DNA from: Nereocystis luetkeana
Taxonomy: Eukaryota > Sar > Phaeophyceae > Laminariales > Laminariaceae
NCBI GenBank assembly: GCA_031213475.1
Contig: JARUPZ010000009.1
Span: 11,007,601-11,071,600 of the forward strand
Length of the DNA: 64,000 bases
Direction of reading: 5' to 3'
Shown: positions 1-10,900 of the stretch, one piece after another
Layout of the letters: each line of letters begins with the position of its first letter
Numbering within the stretch: the stretch's first letter is position 1
Position numbers and translations under genes: made by a program
Notes under the pieces: generated by a model
Seen by the model: only the letters and a program-made list of their open reading frames with translations
Told to the model about the DNA's origin: nothing
Database searches by the model: none

Positions 1-689
1 GGGGTACTAATTTACAAGTTGCTTTCCTCAATAATTTGACCATTTACGACGCATCTCTTCGAGACTGAGTTGACGGGGAGGTGATGGAGAAAAACCAGTA
101 TCATACAGATTATAGAATTCACAGCTCGGGTGACTCGTCCCAAAATAGTGGCATTGCGCTTTGGCCAGACAAAGCTGGCGACGGCTGGGGCTTGTTATCC
201 GAAGACCCCCACTGTATTCGGTTTGGTTTGACAAAAAAAAACGTTCTAAAGAGGGTTAGGCCCTGAGATTGTGTATCCGGGGATTATGATCACACGTTTT
301 CCTCGAATATTGTGTCCGGTGATACACCGAACGGCTCATGCGAGGAGCCTCCGACGACATTCCCAATTTTTTTCCCGGTGCAACCCTCTACGGCGGCATG
401 CGTGTTGGTATCACTGGCACACAGACACCGAAACACACAGACTCGACGTGTCCCCTATGTACCAAACTGACGATATCATGCATAATAACAGGAAACAACG
501 GGCGAACCTAGCAGGAGGAAAGCGACATAGGTAGACACCACCGACACAAAGCCACGATTCACACCGACTGCTTACACGACACAAAGTACCGTTGAAAATT
601 ACCGTCCCGATTCAACCCGTATCCAGTACGAGATATGCTCCGATTTTGCTTTGTGCGCTAGGAGTTGTGCGTTCCAGAAAGGTGTGTCC
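1..689. other. unassigned sequence
   Basis: No gene, RNA or repeat could be recognised here. Short open frames exist on both strands but none shows splice-site context, a known motif or similarity to anything else in the window. Confidence 0.5.
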
Positions 690-852
690 GCTTCCCGATT
701 CGGGCTATTTTACGTGTGAAACTACGAGTGTAACCCAAAACTGTTGATATTCGTGGGCTATCGTACGGTCGCGAAACGAACGCCACTGGCCTCTTCGGCC
801 GCTGTGCACGCCGGGCGACCAGACTCGGTAAGACAGAGGACAGATTATTTGG

Positions 853-1030
853 TGTCGACCGAATCGGACGAGGTCACGCCGCGGGACGACCGGTGCGGTC
901 GTTGGGGTACAAATTGTGTCTACTAAAACAATTTCGTAAGCACGGCAGCACTGGCGGACTGCAGTATCGTGGAATTTAGGTTTTGTGCTGTGAAGGCGTT
1001 TTGTATTACTCTGTAATTGGCAGAAAAGAA
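853..1030 (-). repeat. diverged direct repeat, left copy
   Basis: Aligns colinearly with 7759-7932. Shared blocks include GTGAAGGCGTTTTGTA and a GAGGT.ACGCCG start on the plus strand. The minus strand of both copies reads a similar peptide containing PTT.P.VPRR. It is possibly an LTR end or a duplicated coding piece. Confidence 0.55.
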
Positions 1031-1039
1031 AGAATGAAG

Positions 1040-2009
1040 AAGGTATGAACGGGTACATGTTTGCCTGTATGGCTGTATGTGCGCGTTTCGCTCACCCTGC
1101 AATATGTTTCGTTGCTGAACCTCGAGGGTGTGCATCTGCCTTCCATCGTCGTGCCCACTGCTGTAGAGACGGCATCTGCCACGCTCGCGCTGTGCCCAGA
1201 CGGAGCGCGAGAAATATATCAAAAACGTCAGCTGTGCGTTGTACCGAAGGTATGAGTAGTTGATACTGGGTTCCGTGGACCAGTCAAGTGGTCGATACTG
1301 AATTCGATGAGTATAGCGATTGACACCCAATTCTGAGAGCTACCAGTACGTGATTTATCACAGATTTTATTTGACGACCTGCCTTTGCCCCGTCAGTACT
1401 GCCTTTGGCCCGTCAAAATGTCCTTTTTTAGTTCTGGGATTCATGACTACTGCGGCTACTCCTGCCGCTTTTACGACGCTGCTCTGGTGGTGCTGCTAGG
1501 TACGTGCTACTCGTTGTTTTGTTCTACTGCTGCTGCTGCTGCTCTTCTTGCCATGTCTGCGGTATATGCTTCCTGCTGACCCCCGTGAGCATGGTTATTA
1601 TTGCTCAAGTCGCCCCCTCTCGGTGATGTGTAGCCGCATCTTAAAACGGGAAAATTGTACTATCATCTGCTTCGGAAGCTGTACGAGTACCGTCTCCAAT
1701 TTATATACTGTCCGGCATATCGGCGGAGGTTTCGTGCCAGCGTAGTTTTCGTACGATACGTACCTGTACTTTATTTATGCTGCTGTTTCTGCTGCTTCTG
1801 AGTGTCGTGCACCAAAATAGTCGCCGGCGCTTCGTGCAGTCGATTTGCTCGATCGACTGCTGCTGCTCCCCTTACTGCTTTTAGGCGACATGCATACGAA
1901 GTACTGCATCCACTACCCCAAAAGAGCTCGGACCCCTCCGCGCGTATAGCGCCGTCATCTCCTGTTTAGTTTGTCACTCTTCCTCCAAAAGGTGCTCAGC
2001 ACAGTCCCA
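1040..2009. other. unassigned, CTG-rich
   Basis: Contains short CTG runs (about 1525-1545 and 1780-1800) and no recognisable gene. Confidence 0.4.
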
Positions 2010-2365
2010 TTCGCATTTATTGTCTTCGCCGATCGTCTTCTCTCCCTCCTTCCGAGACTCGTAACTCAGATCCGGGGTCACATAGCAGGCTCCTCTCCCC
2101 CCTTCCCGCTACGGTACGTGCCTTCATTTTTATTGCGATAAAATTTCAGGCATTTCTTCCCTCGTCGACTCGCATCGAGTTGTGCTTACCCACGCTGCAA
2201 GGCGCTCTCAACAATTTAGTAATTAATTGTTGATACCTTTTTATTTTTATTTTTGCAAATAAAGTCAAATAAATAAATGTCCGACCCACCTCCTGGGGAT
2301 CGAACCCAGGACTCAAACACAAGTAGAATTCGAGGTTAACCACTGGAACCACCGGGGCGACCGGC
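2010..2365 (-). mobile_element. tRNA-derived SINE, copy 1
   Basis: On the minus strand the element starts with a tRNA-like head at 2365-2281. The head carries an A-box-like stretch (TGGTTCCAGTGGTTAACC) and a B box (GGTTCGATCCC) at the spacing of an internal RNA polymerase III promoter. A tRNA-unrelated body of about 200 bp follows (AAATAAAG, then CTTGCAGCGTGGGTA, then GCACGTACCGTAGCGGGAAG). A second copy at 61997-62327 matches over the whole length, including head and body, with small indels in the body. This is the classic layout of a tRNA-SINE mobilised by a LINE partner. The head is not a functional tRNA because the arms do not pair correctly and the body is fused to it. Confidence 0.85.
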
Positions 2366-2680
2366 ACAGTATGGACCCACGAGTATGACAAGTAGTCTCT
2401 ATTAATAGGAAAATTGGATTGACCAAATCTTGCTCAGAGGCGAGCGCCACAGTACGGGGCCAAAATATAATATGTCTATGTAAGGCTCTTGTACTCGTAC
2501 GGTGTTTTGGCGGGCCCAAAATGTACTGCTGTACTGTCCAGAACCGACGACGAGTACTGTACTCCGCGATGGTGTTGCTCGTTGTGGCGTCCATGACGTC
2601 GATAAGGACTGCTGCCTGTGTGGTGCTGTACATACGTGCGAAGTGTCACACACTTACTTCAGATTTAGGCCTACATACTA

Positions 2681-2755
2681 TTATTATTATTATTATTATT
2701 TTTCTTGCCATCCGACAATGTGCAGCATGATCTTCAACATGGATCACTCATAACT
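2681..2755 (-). repeat. ATT microsatellite next to a partial copy of the 150-bp poly(A) retroposon
   Basis: An (ATT)n run is followed by TTTTTCTTGCC and CGACAATGTGCAG, matching the 3' end of the retroposon copies at 30463-30643 and 56370-56519. Only about 55 bp align, so this is a truncated or diverged copy. Confidence 0.45.
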
Positions 2756-3059
2756 TTCCCGAAAAAAGAAGAAAACCTCGGAAACAAAAGGAAACCCTAT
2801 TATTGTCTGCGGTTGCTGTAGTACTTCTTTGCCGCTGTACCTGTAACTGACAAACTGGTACTCCTGGTCCAGTTACTACTGCTGTGCCACCACGACTGTT
2901 GTACGAATACTAGTCTATTATTACCGGAAAATACGCACTACTTACTGTGGTACCGAAGCCGGACGAAGGCGGCTGCAAGTATACTGGGGCTGGCAGCTTT
3001 GTATGCTACTGCTGTAGTACCTAGTACCCTGTAACCTTGCCACCGCTACTCTGAATCTA

Positions 3060-3156
3060 TTAACCCTTTTAGAACCGCAGTCCCGTTTTGGGGACAAACC
3101 AGTCAAATTTCAAGTGGTTTGTCCCCAAAACGGGACTGCGGTTCTGAAGGGGTTAA
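3060..3156. mobile_element. piggyBac-like MITE with TTAA target duplication, copy 1
   Basis: About 97 bp, nearly all inverted repeat: one arm reads GAACCGCAGTCCCGTTTTGG and the other its complement. It is flanked on both sides by TTAA, and the ends begin CCC and finish GGG. TTAA target sites with CCC..GGG termini are the hallmark of the piggyBac superfamily. There is no transposase, so it is a non-autonomous fold-back MITE. This is the best-preserved of three copies (others at 16603 and 25925). Confidence 0.8.
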
Positions 3157-3159
3157 GGG

Positions 3160-4010
3160 CCCGTCTTACCCTTCTTAACGAGAAACCTTTTTTAATGACA
3201 ATCGAATTTGAATACAAAAACAGATTTGATTCGAATGTAATTTTGTGAAAAAATTGCTATTATTGGGTCCTATCCAGGAATCGCGGGTTTTCTTGAAGAT
3301 CGAATAACCCACTAGGGCCACAGCGAATATCAGAGACCAACCAACGAGGCGAGCGACGGTCCGCGTCCTCCTCGGGGCGACGCGGGTAGCCGCCGGTTGT
3401 TTCTGCCGTCACCACCGAAGAGGCGATCGCTCTTGGGACGTCTTGAGTGGCTGGTGCAGCCCCGAAGCCCCACGCAGGCAGCAGAGACGCAAATTCAAAT
3501 AAATATCATGGGAAATGAACGCAAATTCATGGATCACGGGCCCTGAAAAGAATTATCAGAATACGAGTATGATGACAATAATGCAGATTACTGGTGTACG
3601 ATATAGCACGTGCTTTCGTATTTTGGGTCGGTGTTAATCTCCTTCGTGTTGCTTCGTCCGCGCAGCAGATATATGTCCTTCCTGAGAACGTATGCTTTCC
3701 GTCTATTGATAGTAGCGTTTCTGAAGTCGTTGCGTCGTTTGTATTATCTCTTCTAAATTCATTTTTTTTGTTTCTTGTTTTGAGTGTCTTTTTATTTTTA
3801 TTTTCCGATCTTGCTTGTGTTGTTGTGTTCTCGTACCCGGTACGGTCGCATTTCACTTGCTTGACACTCACTTGAATTTGCGTTTTTTTTTCTTGTCTGC
3901 CTCTGTCTCACAGTCTGAGACCACATAATCAGTACCAGGTATCTCTCTAGGATAAGGAATCAGGACGGACACTGGGTGTTCTGATGAAGCTGGGTAGAAA
4001 GGACGAAGAC
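3160..4010. other. unassigned sequence
   Basis: No recognisable gene. About 3300-3480 is GC-rich and about 3740-3830 is T-rich. One copy of the short motif TACCAGGTA lies at 3933-3941. Confidence 0.4.
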
Positions 4011-4011
4011 C

Positions 4012-4089
<78 letters not shown>
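4011..4089 (+). repeat. (AAC)n microsatellite
   Basis: About 26 uninterrupted CAA/AAC triplets. The long poly-Cys and poly-Val open frames read from the opposite strand are artefacts of this repeat. Confidence 0.97.
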
Positions 4090-4608
4090 TTGAGGGCTGT
4101 GAGGGCTGCAGCAACGGGATTCGATGGCTCTGCCCATGATGTGATGCCCACCAGAAGAGATACCGAGGGGCTTCGCTGCCGCTACGTACTACTCCCCGGG
4201 AGACATGTATGTGGGGTCCTGGCGAGGACGGATACTACACGCGATGATCGTGGATGCCGCGGGTCGAATATGAAGAACGCAAAGCTGGAAGCCCCGGAAT
4301 TGAGAACTTGAATGCCCCCGTGATAGACTATATATACTCGTATACCAACCCCCTGTGGATTCTTGTGTGTGATCCCTCACGGGGCGTACGACCACAGACC
4401 ACTCACTTCCGTCAGAACCACCACTGGATAAAATAGATAAAGAAATGTTGACCAGCCACCGAACATCATCAGCTCTAGCACACACAATACGGTTGTTTGT
4501 GGGCGGACCTCGGGGAGGGGGGGAACAAGTACCCCGGTTTCCCCGTACTCGTAAAGCTTAAGAACGTTCCCAGTGACGTTAGGTCACTGGGCTTCTGTGG
4601 GCCTATGG

Positions 4609-4752
4609 GTCGATATTAACGAGGGCTGATTTTTAGTTAGTTTTTTGGTATCCCGAAATTGCGGTAATTCTTGTTTTTTTTCTCTATGGAAAATACCGAA
4701 ATTCCGGGAAAAATTTGAAGAAAACTGAAAAACACTCCTTGTTAAGGTCGAC
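4609..4752. mobile_element. inverted-repeat MITE, left copy of an adjoining pair
   Basis: The ends read GTCGATATTAACGAGGGCTG on the left and, inverted on the right, GTCGACCTTAACAAGGAGTG. It shares its right terminus with the next element, so the junction forms the palindrome GTTAAGGTCGACCTTAAC. No coding capacity. Confidence 0.6.
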
Positions 4753-4957
4753 CTTAACGAAGAGTGTTTTTCAGCGTTTTCAGTATTTTCCCGAAATTTA
4801 TAAATAATTTTGATCTTAACGAGGAGTGTTTTCGAGTTTTTTTTGAGTATATTCCCGAATAACGGTATTCTTAGTTTTTTCCTATAATAGGAAAATATCG
4901 AACTTTCGGGAAAATACTGCAAAAAAAAACTGAAAATCACTCGTCGTTAAGATCGAC
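4747..4957. mobile_element. inverted-repeat MITE, right copy of an adjoining pair
   Basis: About 211 bp with terminal inverted repeats of about 28 bp: left GTCGACCTTAACGAAGAGTG, right (inverted) GTCGATCTTAACGACGAGTG. The interior is A/T-rich with a sub-repeat (CTTAACGAGGAGTG near 4812). A solitary end of the same family lies near 15850-15900. Confidence 0.65.
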
Positions 4958-5280
4958 CCTAATCGAATCCCCAAATCCCCTGCTTTTCAACACTATTTCG
5001 AGGTATAATTCCTTTCTTTTTTAGTAATCTCCTCCCAGTTTTATTCGAGACAAAACAAGATTGGCCTCCGTCGCCCATCAACCGTCTATCCCAGGTTTCG
5101 TCGGGTATAAAAAATCTGGCTCTGTATCTTTGGGTCGCAGGTGAAGGAGCCATTCGATATTCAACCTGGTATACTAATCTGAGCTCTGGGGCGAGATGTA
5201 TTCAAGCGTTACACGCCACGTGCCAGATAAACTCAGCCGACACCATAGACGAGGCGGCACAATAAATCAGCTACAAGAGC

Positions 5281-6358
5281 GTGTGTTCGGCCGCCGGGAG
5301 AATTGCGGCGTGGCGCCCTAGCACCGACGACAACACGGAGGACGTTGTGCAATCACGGCGCAGTCAACGGGCAGCGTTGGCCAGACAGAGATATTTGAAG
5401 AAAAATGTATGTCGAGTACAAGCAAGACGCAGAGCAGGCAGACTTCGTCAATTTCATGACGAAGCAACGCAAGACAGAGGGGTAAGCAATGCACGTCGAG
5501 CACAAGACCCAAATCGGGCAGATTTCTTGTGTTTAATGACGAAACAACGTACTTCGGGTGCATATGATGCCCGTCGTATGCTGCTGCTGCACACTATCGG
5601 TCCCGCTTCACGTTATATACATATTGATTGGGCGACAACATAGACAAGGCGCTGCACATTTACGGCGAGATAGGTGGGAGACGTGCTCGCGTCTCTTGCA
5701 GCTGTCGATACTGGCCGTTTTCTCAGTCGCAACGACGCGATGCAAACGCGGCGCTGTCCATCGAATATACACATGGCTACTGCCGTTGACGCGCTTATAT
5801 TCTGTGAACAGGCGCGGGCATCCAACGATAGCATGGAGGACGTGGAAGACCCTCCGCGTTCACGACTCGATAGGTGGGCAGAGTTGGCCAGGCAAAGGTA
5901 TTTGACTACGAAAGCTTGCAGGTCGAGTACACATAAGGGCCGTCGTATGGTGCTACCTGTACTGCTGTTACGGGGATGATATCCGGCAACAAGCAGGGCG
6001 ACGACTTCAAAGGCAGCGTTGGGCTCATTCCTGTCGTACGCTGCTGCTGCTACACGCCCTTAACGAAAATCTTGCGTATGTCAATATACGCCGTTTTCTG
6101 CGTCGAGACCCGATGCAATCGCGGGGCTGTGCATCGAGTGCACATGGTTACTATAATAACATTGAAGCGCTTCTATTCTGTGAGCAGGTGGCATCTAACG
6201 ATAGCATGGAGGACGTGGAGGACCCTGTCCGTGCACGACTCAATAGGCGGGCAGAGGCGGACAGGCGGAGGTATTTGAATGTCACGTGTTGCAAGGCGAG
6301 TACGCATAAGAACCGTCGTATGGTGCTATACGGCTGTTACGAAGGTTATCCGATATAA
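5281..6358 (+). repeat. degenerate tandem repeat with a conserved coding-like frame
   Basis: The last two units (about 5640-5985 and 5986-6358) are offset by about 373 bp and align along most of their length; a more distant unit precedes them (about 5330-5640). On the plus strand the aligned units keep the peptide SNDSMEDVEDP, then an Arg-rich stretch ending RRYL or RQRYL, a Cys, and HK.RRMVL. The first unit keeps ARQRYLKKNVCR. A shared frame across diverged units suggests former or current protein coding, perhaps part of a mobile element. I do not recognise the family, and no splice or start context stands out. Confidence 0.4.
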
Positions 6359-6399
6359 ATCGGGGACGCCGCTTGGCTTTCGATAATGGAGAAAAGCGG

Positions 6400-7600
6400 T
6401 CCGACCTCGTAACGTTCCGCGGCTACTCCACTTCCCGGCTCTGGCTGACCTTGCACTCCGCCACCCACACCGCCCTTGGCTCTTTTAGGTGCACCATCGC
6501 CTACACCGCCCCCGCCCCATTGCTGTACGCCTCCGCCCTCATCGCCCTCGTCCAATTCGTCGTCGTGAATTATGAAGCCACTTTAGTGCTGCGGCCAAGC
6601 TCCCGGTGGTGTTGGTAGTGCGCTGCTGTATTGGTCGTGAGGGGCCGGAGGTCCATGCGGAGGGGCCACGACAATGCTTGCATGCATACGAGTGGGCGGA
6701 GCAGTGCGGCATTACTTGGTCATGTGACCGCAAGCGCCACAAGTGCTGCGGACACCCGAAAAGGCGTTCGGCGCTCGACAAATCTTGGATTTATGCCCGA
6801 GAGCACCACACAGGTCGTACTTGTACTCTTCTCCCATCGACGCTCCTGGAGGCGGAGGTAATTCTGGGTGACACCAACCCCTTCCGGTCTTACCTGCCCC
6901 ACCAGCGCCCCTCAGCCTCTGAGACTGTTGCCGCTTCTGCGCCTGAGGTGGGTGAGGCTGCTGGTACCTATGGCCTCCACCCCCACGCTGTTGCTGTTGA
7001 CCTACCCCCAGCTGTCGCTGCTGCTGCTACAGGTTCTGCGCGGCGCCACCGTACTGCCGCTGCTGCTGTTGCTGCTGCTGTGGCGGTTGCTGTCCATACG
7101 ACCGCTGCTGCTCCTCCTACTGTTTATCATGTTGCCGCTGTTGTTGCTGTTCATACTGCCGCTGCTGCTTCTGTAGCCCGCCGCCTCCATACCTTCCCTG
7201 AAATCCCCCACCAACGGAGAAGGCATGGGGACCCGCCAACGGCGCTGGGGCCATTGACGCGACCGTCGCTATCTTCCGCTCCTCCAACTCCTCCGTCTTG
7301 CGGTTTGCGTGCGGGGTGCGGACGATTTCCTCCATCTCCGATCGCGTGATAACGGGCTGAAGCAAACTAGTACGCTGCTCCACGTCGTAAACATCGGACG
7401 GAAGACGACGTGTGAGTATGCGAGTAACCCCGCGGTCCGACGTGTGGATACCCAATGAAGACAACACATTGAGTTTCCCCTCGGCACGAGCGAAGAACAG
7501 GTTCGGGTCCTCATTCCCCTGTATTCCAATTTTCTCCAGTATTTTCTAGTTGATCCCTCTCGGCATGACCCTGTGGCTGATACCAATTCATCACGGCTTT
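6400..7600 (-). mobile_element. Gag-like region of an LTR retrotransposon fossil
   Basis: The minus strand encodes, in pieces, a region of the kind found near the end of retrotransposon Gag proteins (about 7250-7470: charged and helical with an EEL/EER segment), then a Gln-rich stretch (7000-7180, from CTG/CAG expansion), then a His/Cys-containing stretch near 6740-6830 reminiscent of zinc-knuckle Gag ends. It is broken in several places. Family assignment beyond LTR retrotransposon is uncertain. Confidence 0.4.
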
Positions 7601-7758
7601 CCACGCTCCCTCCAGTCCCCCAGCGGCGTGCATGCGTTCCTCCACAGGCTGTCCTTGCGTGGCTTCTATAAGAAATTCCCATGCCTTATAGCACTTCTCG
7701 ACTCTCTGCTGCCCATGGAGATAGATTTACCGGTTTCGTTCTTCCATCTCTCCTATGG

Positions 7759-7932
7759 ACGAGGTTACGCCGTGGTACAAGCGGCACGGTGGTGGGGATA
7801 CAAACGGTGTCTACGATATCAAGTTTGTACGCACAGCACCACCGGCCGACAGTGTCACATGCATCGTGGAGTTTTTGTTCTGTTGTGAAGGCGTTTTGTA
7901 AAATTATGTAACTGACAAGACAAACATTTCTG
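7759..7932 (-). repeat. diverged direct repeat, right copy
   Basis: Partner of 853-1030. It lies immediately outside the Gag-like region, which is why an LTR role is considered. Confidence 0.55.
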
Positions 7933-7934
7933 TA

Positions 7935-9447
7935 GAACTGAGAGTGCATACGTATAGTATGTTTCCTACCTCTGCTGTTGGCGCACTGTGCCGAGCACAG
8001 CTGGAGCAGTGGCCTTGTTGGATCACACACCCCAACACGCAGCGGCAGAAGAAGCAGCAAGGAGAGAGGTGATGTAATGATGATACAGGTACGCCGGCCT
8101 GGGTGTGTACGTAAAAATGTACCAGGTATGAAACAAAATATGGTACCTGGAAAGGCAGATGGTGAAATACAGACGGCAGGCTCCGACAAACACAACGAGC
8201 CACAGGAATACTGCGCCTATGGGTGTGTCGCACACGCACGGCGAGTGGGCGGCAGCGTTGGAAAGATGGGATCTGCGATTGTTTGTTGTGTACCTGGTGT
8301 GAAGAAAACAGACGACACTTTACCGATACGTACGTACGAAATATGGTCTTATCCACTTCCGCCGAAAAAAAAAACGTTTAGCGCCTGATCCGCGATCCGG
8401 AGATGCGAGACCTCGACCGATGTGTCGGGCCGGGCTTCATGTGTCCGAGTATTTGCTGTTTTGTCGAAAAGCGCTCGTACGGAGAGGAACGTTGGCAGAA
8501 GTACGAAAATTGCTATTGCCCTGGACGAATTTCATTCGAGCGCTGTTGTTCTCAGTTTGCTTGTACTTTTATTATTTGTGAAGTCGCAGTTAGTTGGAGT
8601 TGGTGCGAGTGTGGGGAGAGATAGAGTCGGCACTGGCACAGGCGGCGCCCCGGCAGGCGGGGTTTGGCTCTCAGACTGAAAGCCTGTTTTTTTTTTCTTT
8701 GAAAACCAGGAACAAAAGACTCGCGCTTCACGCTCGCGCGCCCCATTCTAAAATACGATCACTATATTACGGGACAGAGCGGCATGCCAGTACAGAAGTA
8801 AGTGTGATAGCACGGTGGAAGCAGGAAGCCCCACCCCCATACAGCCATAAATAATAAGTAGGTTGTGGTTTGCCTGGTCCATGCGGCGGTGATATAAACG
8901 GGAAAGCACGTCTGTATGCCGATATCTGTATACATACCGCAGAATGTCTCCCCTCGCTTTAAAAAAAAACACTCACGGCTGGACAGATTGAACGTGACAG
9001 GCACACCAAGACACTGAAAAATGTTTGAAATACTCCCTCTAAATGTTGCAGCAGATCTTGACGTACCAGCACATACATGATGAGTACTCGCACGTGTTTG
9101 TTGGTGAGTCTCACTATGATAGTCGAACATGTTATTGGCCTCTTCTGCCCTTGATCCTTGAAATACGCAGTATGCACACACCTGCAAGATTGCAGAGCGT
9201 GGTCCAACAGCGAAGGACGTGATGATCGTGATTTATGTAGGGCAGGGTATAGCGAGTGGCACATTTTGATCCTACAGCTCTTTGTTTCTTAAATCCGGGG
9301 GACGAACCAATAAAAAACGAGGGTAACAAAGTGATCGACAGAGACGACGATACATACCTGTACTACACTGCGGATTGGAAAGTAAAAGGGAACTAATTTT
9401 CGTCTTGAATTTGATGCGAATTGTATTTTTTCCTGCTGCTAGACTAC
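7935..9447. other. unassigned sequence
   Basis: No gene recognised. One TACCAGGTA motif at 8120-8128. A low-complexity A run lies near 8367 and a T run near 8688. Confidence 0.4.
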
Positions 9448-9449
9448 TA

Positions 9450-9557
9450 TTACGGGGGACCACATAGTTAATAGGACCTGTGGTATACATTAAAAAACTT
9501 TACATTTAACCTTTTCTACTAACAATATTTGGTCCTATTAACTATGGTCCCCCGTAA
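9450..9557. mobile_element. TA-flanked MITE, copy 1
   Basis: A 108-bp fold-back element. The left arm starts TTACGGGGGACC and the right arm ends GGTCCCCCGTAA; the arms extend inward to TAGTTAATAGGACC. Both sides carry TA, the target duplication of the Tc1/mariner superfamily. A second copy is at 15965-16069. Confidence 0.8.
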
Positions 9558-9856
9558 TAAAAGGTTGTGATGGTGCACCAGACTCTTTTACAGCATACTA
9601 TTATTCAGTAGTACTAGTCTACTTGAAGAGTGGGAATTACGTAAGTGACACATCTACGAAGTGGATTGTCCTTCCCATTATTGGTGACACACAGCAGCAG
9701 CTGTTTTCTGCGGCGGGGTTTCTTGACATATATATTTGTATGTGAAGCGCTTGTACGCATGACGGTTAGAAAATAACCAACACTCAATATACTACTCGTG
9801 GTCGTACTATTATTAGAATAATAAGTACTACCAGTTAAAACAGACACAATTTTTGA

Positions 9857-10150
9857 GAGAAGGGATCTTTAGGTTGGTAGGCTGTTCGGATGTTTTGGTT
9901 CCTGTTGGGATCAAGGTACGGGCGAAGACCCAATCCAACCCCTGACTCTAACCCTAACCCTAAACCTAACCCTGACCCCAGACCACAGCCAAAACGGGCC
10001 AAAACTCGCCATAAACGCGGCTACGCTGAGTTTGCATCGAACCAGGAAATTTCTCAGACAGATAGATTAAGATGCGGACGACGATCCCGAAGTAGTGCAG
10101 ACCACGCTACACAGTTTTCAAGTCAAAAACAGCCCTAAAGATCCCTTCTC
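9857..10150. mobile_element. 294-bp element with 17-bp perfect terminal inverted repeats and telomere-like core
   Basis: GAGAAGGGATCTTTAGG at 9857-9873 is perfectly inverted at 10134-10150. Inside, after about 70 bp, lies a run of CCCTAA-type repeats, followed by a GC-rich stretch without a gene. Only one copy is seen in this window, so mobility is inferred from the termini alone. Confidence 0.55.
9946..9973. repeat. interstitial telomere-like repeat
   Basis: Four to five degenerate CCCTAA units (plus-strand orientation), internal to the inverted-repeat element at 9857-10150. Confidence 0.75.
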
Positions 10151-10154
10151 CCAG

Positions 10155-10900
10155 ACTGCTAAACCTACTCGGAGGGACAAGGATCGCGACACATTAATAT
10201 AGGCTAAGTAATAATAATTCACTGCTGTTGTCCCCGTACCGCCGCCGTCTTGGGCTGCTGGCGGTGCAATTTGTGTTTTCTTGTTGCAAAGTAAGTGTCA
10301 ACACGCTGCTGGTAAAGATCAGCTCATAGATAGGGCTGACGAAGTCTAGGTGAGTGGCGGCTGCTGTTCTTTCGGCAGCGGCACTGGAGAATAGTATTAG
10401 CCTGTTATTGTTCGACAACCTAGATGGTGGCACTCAACACCGCTTCATATAATAAAACATACCAGGTACCAGGTATCAATGCATCAGTAGTTAGTTGTGA
10501 TTGGCATGGCTTCATTTTGTTTTCTAGTCTTCATCGGTTTTGGAAGGACTTTTAAGTTTTCCATTTAAATAGGGTAATAAGTACGTACTTGCAGTAGTAC
10601 CATTAATAGTAATACTACAAGGTTATGTCCTTGTGGAACGGCGTACAAGGACCCTTGATTTAGGAAGTAGAGTTATGACCGAGGAAGTCGTTGCCATGAA
10701 GTTGGAACGGTCCTTACAGTGAAATCGTGAAAACCAGCTATATTAAGAGACATCAGCTACAATGGTACGGGCATGGTATATACGCGTCGTTACCGGTATT
10801 ATAATAGTGTGTCGTGTTTGCAGTACACCAATCAATCGCAGTATTTCTTAATGCATTTTATGTATTTGTTTGACCAGTAAGTTCGTTGATTTTTCGAACC
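10155..10900. other. unassigned sequence
   Basis: No gene seen. Two overlapping copies of TACCAGGTA occur at 10460-10475. Confidence 0.4.

Larger units (their letters stand above)
690..7935 (-). mobile_element. probable old LTR-retrotransposon remnant, interrupted by later insertions
   Basis: Two diverged direct repeats (853-1030 and 7759-7932) lie about 6.9 kb apart, and the minus strand just inside the right one carries a Gag-like region (6400-7600). A stretch near 7575-7590 on the minus strand reads TTGGTATCAG, like the primer-binding site for initiator tRNA-Met used by many LTR elements. Taken together these suggest a minus-strand LTR element of Ty1/copia or Ty3/gypsy type. It is clearly broken and old. 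A piggyBac-like MITE, a tRNA-SINE, two small inverted-repeat elements and a microsatellite lie inside its span. The pairing of the two repeats as LTRs is inference; they could be unrelated repeats. Confidence 0.3.

Noticed and set aside
2281-2365. A tRNA gene on the minus strand
   Set aside because: A and B boxes are present but the arms do not fold as a tRNA, and the sequence is fused to a body shared with a second copy: it is a SINE head.
3868-4151. Long poly-Cys or poly-Val open frame
   Set aside because: It is simply the (AAC)n microsatellite read from the opposite strand.
6606-7349. 247-codon plus-strand open frame, the longest in the window
   Set aside because: It is driven by CTG/GCT triplet runs and lies antisense to the Gag-like region; Ala- and Pro-rich with no motif.
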